Source of the DNA: an uncultured Burkholderiales bacterium | GTDB taxonomy: Bacteria; Pseudomonadota; Gammaproteobacteria; Burkholderiales; Burkholderiaceae_D | Assembly (NCBI GenBank): GCA_903904635.1 | Contig: CAIVDH010000332.1 | Span: forward strand, 1 to 13,018 | Direction: 5' to 3' | DNA length: 13,018 nucleotides | Shown here: piece by piece, positions 7,377 to 13,018 of the stretch | How positions within the stretch are numbered: position 1 is the stretch's first letter | Layout: every line of letters starts with the position of its first letter | Made by a program: the position numbers and the translations under genes | Notes under the pieces: model-generated | Databases searched by the model: none | The model's input: only the letters and a program-made list of their open reading frames with translations | What the model was told of the DNA's origin: nothing

Positions 7377-8291
7377 TTATTCAAGATTTTGTACTTGCTC
7401 GCGCATTTGCTCAATCAGTAATTTCATCTGCATGGCCGCATCTGATAATTCTTTCATGGCCGCTTTAGAGCCCACCGTATTAGCTTCACGATTTAATTCC
7501 TGCATCATGAAATCAAGCCGCTTGCCTACCTGCCCACCTTTGGTAATGATGGCGCGCGTTTCTTTCAAATGCCCGGAAAGACGTGTCAGTTCTTCAGCAA
7601 CATCAATACGTATGCCATAGAGCGTAACTTCTTGCCTTATACGATCTTGTATTTCTTCTTTGGTCATCGCTGCATTATTTGTACTGCTTCCCTCAGTCGC
7701 AACACCCAACGCATCCTGCATGCGTTCGATCGCTTTTTGATGAAACTGTGCCACGATCTGCGGAACCAGCGGCGTGATCTGCTCAACAATTTTTTCTATA
7801 TCAGTCACGCGTGCATACAGCATGGTTTTCAATACCTCACCTTCACGCGTGCGGGCACCAACAAACGCTTCCAGCGTTTCAGTCAGCGTTGCCTGTACAT
7901 CAGCTTGCAGGGAGTCCTGACTGATTTCACTTTCGGCCACGACACCTGGCCAGCGCAGTAATTCACTCACGCTCAGCGGTCTGGCATCGGCAAAGCGGTT
8001 GCGCACACTTTGCTCCAAAGCGGCCAGAGAGGTGAGTACTGCCTCATTCGCTTCAAGCTTGCTATCACCTTGCGACTTGCGTGCATAAGAAAGGCGGCAT
8101 TCCACTTTGCCGCGCGCCACGCGCGCCATGATTGCCTCACGCAACAGCGGCTCCATTGCGCGCAGATCATCGTTGAGTCGGAATTGCAGATCGAGAAAGC
8201 GTGAATTTACGCTCTTGAGTTCTATCGTAACCGTGCCGGCCGCGCACTCGCGGCTGGTAACGGCATAACCAGTCATGCTGCAGATAGTCAA
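7377..8291 (-). CDS. yicC: YicC/YloC family endoribonuclease
   Basis: YicC-family proteins form ring-like oligomers, and the E. coli member has been reported as an endoribonuclease affecting small-RNA turnover; the substrate here is unknown. The 304-residue product starts with the family pattern (M)TICSMTGYA and has ELKSVNSRFLD (24-34). It ends with the DUF1732 region: EEIQDRIRQEV, GKRLDFMMQELNREANT and the coiled C-terminus MKLLIEQMREQVQNLE. I choose the TTG at 8291 because AGGG (minus strand, 8299-8302) lies seven bases before it and because the family begins a few residues before SMTGYA. The next ATG (8276) would delete those residues. It is the first gene of the spoT operon and is divergent from the kinase gene. 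Confidence 0.93.
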   Translation of the reverse strand: MTICSMTGYAVTSRECAAGTVTIELKSVNSRFLDLQFRLNDDLRAMEPLLREAIMARVARGKVECRLSYARKSQGDSKLEANEAVLTSLAALEQSVRNRFADARPLSVSELLRWPGVVAESEISQDSLQADVQATLTETLEAFVGARTREGEVLKTMLYARVTDIEKIVEQITPLVPQIVAQFHQKAIERMQDALGVATEGSSTNNAAMTKEEIQDRIRQEVTLYGIRIDVAEELTRLSGHLKETRAIITKGGQVGKRLDFMMQELNREANTVGSKAAMKELSDAAMQMKLLIEQMREQVQNLE

Positions 8292-8308
8292 AATAATGCC
8301 CTAATTAG

Positions 8309-8338
8309 TATTTACAAAAAGCTAATAAATCCACACAA
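8309..8338 (-). promoter_or_regulatory. Candidate promoter for yicC-gmk-rpoZ-spoT
   Basis: On the minus strand TTGTGT (8333-8338) is separated by 18 bp from TAAATA (8309-8314), a fair sigma-70 match. It lies in the 82 bp divergent region and would leave a very short leader before the TTG at 8291. It overlaps the candidate kinase promoter on the other strand, so the two could compete. Confidence 0.3.
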
Positions 8339-8339
8339 T
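8311..8339 (+). promoter_or_regulatory. Candidate promoter for the kinase-phosphatase-rph-rdgB-hemW operon
   Basis: TTTACA (8311-8316, five of six consensus bases) is followed after 17 bp by CACAAT (8334-8339, four of six). An 8-bp palindrome TCCCGGGA (8344-8351) covers the expected transcription start. The leader before the kinase ATG would be about 28 nt. Confidence 0.35.
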
Positions 8340-8373
8340 CCCGTCCCGGGAAAACGAGAAGTGGAAGCTAAAA

Positions 8374-9351
8374 ATGGACGAACAACACAAAGCGCAACAC
8401 ACTACGCAACATAATGCGCCCCTGCCAGAGGGGCTGGAAATCAGCGGATACCGCATTGTAAAGAAGATCGCTGCCGGTGGCTTCAGTATCGTCTATCTGG
8501 CACAAGACAGCGCAGGCCTCGCAGTTGCGATCAAAGAATACCTGCCCGACTCGCTCACCAGACGACCAGAAGGACAACTCAAGCCCATCATCGCGACAGA
8601 AAAAACCGAGATGTATCGCATAGGCCTGAAATGTTTTTTTGATGAGGGCAGGGCACTGGCCAGTATCGTGCATCCCAACATCGTGCGAGTGCTAAATTTT
8701 TTTCGCGCCAACGACACCGTCTATCTCGTCATGGGCTACGAGCGCGGCCGCACCTTGCAAGAACATATCATCAAGCGTCCCAAAAAAAAGGATAAACCGT
8801 TAATGCCTGAGCTGGCGATTCGCCACCTGTTTGCACAAATCATGGATGCTTTACGTGAAGTTCACACCAGAAAACTGCTGCATCTGGACTTAAAGCCAGC
8901 CAATATTTATTTGCGCGCGGATGGCACGCCCATCTTGCTGGACTTCGGTGCAGCACGGCAGATATTGCATGCAGATTTGGCCAAGCTTTATCCCATGTAC
9001 ACGCCGGGGTTTGCCGCACCAGAGCTTTCATACAAAAAAGAACTCGGGCCATGGACAGACATCTACAGCATTGGTGCAGCCATCTTCAACTGCATGACAG
9101 GTGAGCCACCACAAGCAGCGCATGAGCGCAAAGAACGCGACCGCATGGAAGCACACTACCTGCAGCTGCAGGGCATCTATTCCGCAGAACTCATTGATCT
9201 GACACGCCGCAGCCTCATGCTAGATCCTTTAAAGCGACCACAAAGCGTATTTGCCTTACAAAAAATTTTGCGCGATAAACATAATGCCCAGCCTGCCCTG
9301 AAAATTTCTTCAGGTCTGATATCTCAACTACGTAAACTGGTAGGAGGCTAA
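8374..9351 (+). CDS. Hanks-type serine/threonine protein kinase
   Basis: This is a soluble 325-residue kinase with one catalytic domain (about 26-290). Its glycine loop reads AAGGFS (33-38), with Ala in place of the first Gly. VAIK carries the ATP-binding Lys54, and the helix-C Glu is probably Glu91 (DEGRAL). The catalytic loop is HLDLKPANI (160-168) with Asp162, Lys164 and Asn167. DFG is at 180-182 and APE at 205-207. The usual Arg before the catalytic Asp is replaced by Leu, making it a non-RD kinase. No transmembrane, PASTA or other sensor domain is present; the first 16 residues are His/Gln-rich and the C-terminus is short. A GGA site at 8363-8365 supports the start. The gene has T7 (8634-8640), T7 (8697-8703) and A8 (8782-8789) runs. 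A PP2C phosphatase follows after 2 bp, so the two probably form an antagonistic pair. Substrates are unknown. Confidence 0.93.
   Translation: MDEQHKAQHTTQHNAPLPEGLEISGYRIVKKIAAGGFSIVYLAQDSAGLAVAIKEYLPDSLTRRPEGQLKPIIATEKTEMYRIGLKCFFDEGRALASIVHPNIVRVLNFFRANDTVYLVMGYERGRTLQEHIIKRPKKKDKPLMPELAIRHLFAQIMDALREVHTRKLLHLDLKPANIYLRADGTPILLDFGAARQILHADLAKLYPMYTPGFAAPELSYKKELGPWTDIYSIGAAIFNCMTGEPPQAAHERKERDRMEAHYLQLQGIYSAELIDLTRRSLMLDPLKRPQSVFALQKILRDKHNAQPALKISSGLISQLRKLVGG
9343..9347 (+). promoter_or_regulatory. Ribosome binding site for the phosphatase gene inside the kinase 3' end
   Basis: GGAGG, a strong Shine-Dalgarno match six bases before the ATG at 9354, is formed by the last Gly codons of the kinase. 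This supports coupled translation of the two proteins. Confidence 0.75.
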
Positions 9352-9353
9352 GC

Positions 9354-10193
9354 ATGCGATTCTCTGTTTATCAGGATAGCCAGATCGGCGCACGCGCCAC
9401 CAATCAAGACCGTCTGGGATATTGCTTCACCCGTGATGCGCTGCTGCTATTGCTGGCAGATGGCATGGGTGGTCATATGCAAGGCGAAGTCGCCGCGTCG
9501 CTCGCATTGCAAGCCATGGGCGCCTTGTTTCAAGAACGCGCCAAGCCAGATGTAGCAGAGCCTGAACGCTTGCTTGATGAATTGGTTTTTGCTGCCCACC
9601 ATGCCTTGCATCGTTATCGCTCAATTAACCGGCTTAACGATACACCACGTACCACCGTAGTTCTGGGCCTAGTTCAGGGAGATAAAGCCTATTGGGCGCA
9701 TTGCGGTGACTCTCGACTTTACTGGATGCGCAATGGACAAATACTGGCGCGCACCAATGATCATTCCCATGTAGAGCGTCTCATACAGCAGGGCAGGGTT
9801 TCGCCCGCGGCACGCCTGACCCATCCGGATCGCAATAAATTATTTAATTGCCTGGGTGCGCCGACCCTGCCGCGTGTAGAACAAGGCACGCCCGTATTGC
9901 TCAAGCCGGGCGATCAGTTACTACTTTGCTCAGATGGTTTGTGGGGCAGCATACCCGAGCATGAATTAGCATATCGGCTATGCGCGCGCGAACTCGACAA
10001 AGCAATTCCGGAGCTGGTACGCGCGGCCACCATCGCTGCGGGAAAAAACAGCGATAATGTCAGCGCTTTGGCCATGACCTGGCTGGGTAAACAACCGGCA
10101 ACAAGCCATACCGGCAGCGCATTGCACATCAATAGCCTGCCAGTCGACAGCGTCATCACCAGCCTGCAAGGCGCGCGCTCAGATTTCACGTAA
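9354..10193 (+). CDS. PP2C-family serine/threonine protein phosphatase
   Basis: A metal-dependent phosphatase that would reverse Ser/Thr phosphorylation, most simply by the adjacent kinase. At 279 residues it is a bare PP2C (PPM) domain plus a short tail. The metal-binding motifs are complete: NQDR (17-20), ADGMGGH (35-41) with Asp36, GDSR (118-121), SDG (193-195) and the terminal SDN (233-235). The spacing is standard, so it should be active. There is no signal peptide or membrane segment. The last 35 or so residues after the core (from TWLGKQ) are not conserved and carry many Ser/Thr. It starts 2 bp after the kinase stop and ends 14 bp before rph. Whether it acts only on the kinase or also on shared targets cannot be told from sequence. 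Confidence 0.94.
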   Translation: MRFSVYQDSQIGARATNQDRLGYCFTRDALLLLLADGMGGHMQGEVAASLALQAMGALFQERAKPDVAEPERLLDELVFAAHHALHRYRSINRLNDTPRTTVVLGLVQGDKAYWAHCGDSRLYWMRNGQILARTNDHSHVERLIQQGRVSPAARLTHPDRNKLFNCLGAPTLPRVEQGTPVLLKPGDQLLLCSDGLWGSIPEHELAYRLCARELDKAIPELVRAATIAAGKNSDNVSALAMTWLGKQPATSHTGSALHINSLPVDSVITSLQGARSDFT

Positions 10194-10195
10194 AC

Positions 10196-10202
10196 AAAGG
10201 AA
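10196..10202 (+). promoter_or_regulatory. Ribosome binding site deciding the TTG start of rph
   Basis: AAAGGAA lies directly after the phosphatase stop and about six bases before the TTG at 10208. No in-frame ATG exists near the conserved N-terminus, so TTG is the start. Confidence 0.7.
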
Positions 10203-10207
10203 TTAGT

Positions 10208-10948
<741 letters not shown>

Positions 10949-10978
10949 ATTAAATAAATAATATTTACGGATTGCGGC

Positions 10979-11563
10979 ATGCATCAACAACTCGTCATCG
11001 CATCAAACAACCAAGGCAAGCTGGCAGAATTTTCTGCACTATTGCAGCCGCTGGGGTTTACTCTGCGCACGCAAAATGAATTAGGCATCAGTGAAGCAGA
11101 AGAGCCCCACGCCACCTTCATAGAAAACGCACTCGCCAAAGCGCGTCATGTCGCCCATGCAAGCAACTTGCCTGCCTTGGCTGATGACTCTGGCATTTGC
11201 GTGCCAGCCTTGGGCGGTGCACCCGGTGTATGGTCTGCGCGCTATGCTGGCGAACCAAAATCTGACGCAGCCAACAACGCAAAACTCGTCGCCGATCTCG
11301 CCGCCCATACAGACAAGTCAGCTTTTTACTATTGCATACTGGTTTATCTGCGTCACGCCAATGATCCGCAGCCCGTCATCGCCGAAGGCCGATGGAACGG
11401 TGAAATCATAGACACACCACGCGGGCAGGGCGGCTTTGGCTATGACCCGCATTTCTGGTTGCCGCAGCTCGGCAAAACTGCCGCTGAACTCACTGCCCAA
11501 GAAAAAAATCAACACTCCCATCGTGGTGCCGCATTACGTGCATTAGTCGCAAAACTGCCATGA
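10979..11563 (+). CDS. rdgB: XTP/dITP pyrophosphatase (RdgB/HAM1 family)
   Basis: This enzyme hydrolyses non-canonical purine nucleotides (XTP, ITP, dITP) to monophosphates and pyrophosphate, keeping them out of DNA and RNA. The 194-residue protein contains the family motifs: SNNQGK at 9-14, TFIENALAKAR (46-56) with Glu49, ADDSGI (68-73) with catalytic Asp69-Asp70, GGFGYDP (151-157) and SHRGAAL (180-186). All expected substrate and Mg-binding residues are present. The length matches the E. coli protein (197). The upstream 30 bp is A/T-rich with only a weak ribosome binding site. Its TGA overlaps the hemW ATG by 4 bp, which suggests coupled translation. Confidence 0.96.
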   Translation: MHQQLVIASNNQGKLAEFSALLQPLGFTLRTQNELGISEAEEPHATFIENALAKARHVAHASNLPALADDSGICVPALGGAPGVWSARYAGEPKSDAANNAKLVADLAAHTDKSAFYYCILVYLRHANDPQPVIAEGRWNGEIIDTPRGQGGFGYDPHFWLPQLGKTAAELTAQEKNQHSHRGAALRALVAKLP

Positions 11564-12783
11564 TTACTATCAAGCCCGAACCTGCGATCACCAACGTAGC
11601 GCGGGCTGCTGCAAGCTACCTGCAGCCCGGCATACTCAATCTCAGCGCATTACCACCGCTATCGCTCTACATACATTTTCCGTGGTGCGTGCGTAAATGC
11701 CCCTATTGCGACTTCAATTCCCATGAGGCCAGCGGCGAATTGCCAGAGCAGGCCTATCTTGCTGCACTGCGCGCTGATCTGGAACAGGCCTTGCCATTAA
11801 TTTGGGGGCGCAAAATTTACACCATCTTCATAGGTGGTGGCACCCCGAGTTTGCTCTCTGCCGCAGGACTAGATCAATTAATGTCGGACGTGCGCAGCCT
11901 GCTGCCACTAGATGCCGATGCCGAAATCACCATGGAAGCCAATCCGGGTACCTTTGAAGCAGAAAAATTCAAATCCTTCGCGCAAAGTGGCATCAATCGA
12001 TTGTCGATAGGCATACAAAGTTTTAATACTGAACATCTCCACGCATTAGGCCGCATACACGACGGCAACGATGCACGTCGCGCCATAGAAATAGCACACA
12101 CATCGTTTCAAAACTTCAATCTTGATCTGATGTACGCGCTCCCCAATCAATCCATAGAACAAGCACAGCAAGATATACAAACCGCCATCAGCTACGCGCC
12201 GCCACATCTGTCGCTCTACCACCTGACGATGGAACCCAATACTGTTTTCGCGAAATATCCTCCAGCATTACCCGATGACGACACCAGTGCCGCCATGCAG
12301 GAAATGCTCGCCGCAGAAACAGCCGAGGCGGGCTATGCGCAATATGAAGTTTCAGCCTATGCCCAAGCAGGCAGGCGGGCGCGACACAACCTGAATTACT
12401 GGGAATTTGGTGACTATCTGGGCATAGGCGCTGGCGCCCATTCCAAAATTTCCTTTCCGCACAGAGTGGTGCGGCAAGCGCGCTATAAACAGCCTGCCAC
12501 CTACATGCAGCATGCGGCAGCCGGCAACGCCATCGCCGAAGAAACTGAGATTGGGCGCGCCGAGCTGGGATTTGAATTCATGCTCAATGCTTTGCGGCTG
12601 GTTGAGGGCGTGGATGTGCGCTTGTTCAATGAGCGCACCAGCCTGAGCCTGAATGTTGTGGAGCAGGCATTGAACCAGGCCGAGGCAAAAAAGCTGCTTT
12701 ATCGCGATCACAAGCAGATCCGGCCTACGGAATTGGGTCAGCGGTTTCTGAATGATTTGCAGCAGATTTTTTTGCCGGATTAA
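11560..12783 (+). CDS. hemW: Radical SAM heme chaperone HemW
   Basis: HemW binds heme and delivers it to membrane proteins such as respiratory enzymes; it was long annotated as an oxygen-independent coproporphyrinogen III oxidase. The 407-residue product has the radical-SAM cluster motif CVRKCPYC (Cys43, Cys47, Cys50). The next cysteine of true HemN is replaced by Phe52, and the heme-binding HNxxYW motif is present as HNLNYW (276-281); both favour HemW. GGGTP (92-96) and EANPG (126-130) contribute to SAM binding. The C-terminal winged-helix region ends near LLYRDHKQIRPT. About 30 residues precede the core; the start at the ATGA overlap with rdgB is the natural one. A T7 run (12767-12773) covers the final codons. 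No terminator is seen after it. Confidence 0.94.
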   Translation: MITIKPEPAITNVARAAASYLQPGILNLSALPPLSLYIHFPWCVRKCPYCDFNSHEASGELPEQAYLAALRADLEQALPLIWGRKIYTIFIGGGTPSLLSAAGLDQLMSDVRSLLPLDADAEITMEANPGTFEAEKFKSFAQSGINRLSIGIQSFNTEHLHALGRIHDGNDARRAIEIAHTSFQNFNLDLMYALPNQSIEQAQQDIQTAISYAPPHLSLYHLTMEPNTVFAKYPPALPDDDTSAAMQEMLAAETAEAGYAQYEVSAYAQAGRRARHNLNYWEFGDYLGIGAGAHSKISFPHRVVRQARYKQPATYMQHAAAGNAIAEETEIGRAELGFEFMLNALRLVEGVDVRLFNERTSLSLNVVEQALNQAEAKKLLYRDHKQIRPTELGQRFLNDLQQIFLPD

Positions 12784-12800
12784 ACTGTTTTAGAAAGAAT

Positions 12801-12836
12801 GCGAACTTGGCCGCCCGATTCTGTATAATGCGGCCT
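12801..12836 (+). promoter_or_regulatory. tRNA-Ser promoter with GC-rich discriminator
   Basis: A perfect TATAAT lies at 12824-12829 with the start expected near 12836, about 12 bases before the mature tRNA 5' end. No convincing -35 is present at 16-18 bp spacing (GCGAAC at 12801-12806). The discriminator GCGGCC is GC-rich, a property of stable-RNA promoters repressed during the stringent response by (p)ppGpp (established in enterobacteria). A 6-bp inverted repeat flanks the -10. Confidence 0.6.
12809..12835. repeat. Inverted repeat GGCCGC/GCGGCC flanking the tRNA promoter -10
   Basis: GGCCGC at 12809-12814 and its exact reverse complement GCGGCC at 12830-12835 bracket the 15 bp that hold the -10 box. 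It could be a protein site or chance in G/C-rich words. Confidence 0.5.
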
Positions 12837-12847
12837 GCACAAGTTTA

Positions 12848-12937
12848 GGAAGCGTGGCCGAGCGGTTTAAGGCACTAGTCTTGAAAACTAGCGAGGGTTT
12901 GCGCCCTCCGTGAGTTCGAATCTCACCGCTTCCGCCA
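12848..12937 (+). tRNA. serT: tRNA-Ser, anticodon UGA
   Basis: The 90-base gene folds as a class II tRNA. The acceptor stem GGAAGCG pairs with CGCTTCC, followed by the discriminator G and an encoded CCA (12935-12937). The D arm contains GGCCGAGCGGTTTAAGGC. The anticodon stem CTAGT/ACTAG (12875-12879 with 12887-12891) holds loop CTTGAAA with anticodon TGA at 12882-12884, reading UCA. The long variable arm GAGGG/CCCTC is diagnostic of Ser, Leu or Tyr tRNAs. The T arm is TGAGTTCGAATCTCA. The discriminator G and the anticodon make serine certain. It has its own promoter and terminator. Confidence 0.97.
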
Positions 12938-12952
12938 GATAGTAAGTAAATG

Positions 12953-12974
12953 AGCGCCTTTTGGGCGCTTTTTT
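12953..12974 (+). terminator. Intrinsic terminator after tRNA-Ser
   Basis: A 6-bp stem AGCGCC/GGCGCT (12953-12958 with 12964-12969) with loop TTTTG is followed by a T-run to 12974. It lies 15 bases after the encoded CCA, so the tRNA transcript is probably monocistronic. Confidence 0.85.
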
Positions 12975-12983
12975 ATTTATACA

Positions 12984-13004
12984 TACCCAAAAACTTACCC
13001 AAAA
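12984..13004. repeat. Direct repeat TACCCAAAA, two copies
   Basis: TACCCAAAA occurs at 12984-12992 and again at 12996-13004, a 12-bp period, in A/T-rich DNA just past the tRNA-Ser terminator at the window end. No gene is visible in the last 44 bp. Similar short repeats can be integrase arm sites, but this is only suggestive. Confidence 0.45.
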
Positions 13005-13018
13005 TATCTTGCTTGATA

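Noticed and set aside
11560..12783. Coproporphyrinogen III dehydrogenase HemN
   Set aside because: The fourth cysteine of the HemN cluster motif is Phe here, and the HNxxYW heme-binding motif and length point to HemW.

Overview
This 13 kb window looks like ordinary chromosome of a betaproteobacterium. The order Burkholderiales is likely and the family Oxalobacteraceae (Herminiimonas, Janthinobacterium or Undibacterium type) is my best guess. That guess rests on protein flavour and gene order: a short 67-residue RpoZ, a DUF3422 protein, and a kinase/PP2C pair beside rph-rdgB-hemW. Base composition is moderate and even. No transposase, prophage gene or CRISPR array is visible.

Layout. (1) Positions 1-1113 hold the 3' part of aceA (isocitrate lyase, glyoxylate shunt), closed by a strong intrinsic terminator. 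(2) Positions 1265-4131 (+) hold rlmJ (23S rRNA m6A methyltransferase) and greB (transcript cleavage factor) overlapping by 4 bp, then a DUF3422 membrane-anchored protein of unknown function. (3) Positions 4168-8291 (-) hold a compact operon, in transcription order yicC, gmk, rpoZ, spoT. It joins an RNase-family protein, GMP phosphorylation, the RNA polymerase omega subunit and (p)ppGpp synthesis/hydrolysis. It converges on the DUF3422 gene with a 36 bp gap and no recognisable terminator. (4) Positions 8374-12783 (+) diverge from yicC over an 82 bp promoter region. They carry a Hanks-type Ser/Thr kinase, a PP2C-type phosphatase, rph (RNase PH), rdgB (house-cleaning NTPase) and hemW (radical-SAM heme chaperone). 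Gaps are 2, 14 and 30 bp and then a 4 bp overlap, so this is probably one operon. (5) Positions 12824-12974 hold a complete tRNA-Ser(UGA) gene with its own promoter and terminator. The last 44 bp hold a short A-rich direct repeat that may begin a mobile island just outside the window.

Theme. Most genes concern RNA and nucleotide economy: transcription (GreB, omega), RNA processing and modification (RlmJ, YicC, RNase PH), purine handling (Gmk, RdgB) and the stringent response (SpoT). The least explained parts are the kinase/phosphatase pair set between yicC and rph, the DUF3422 protein, and a possible 12-codon leader frame overlapping the spoT start. I do not see an unambiguous new multi-gene system. 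The findings are modest leads.
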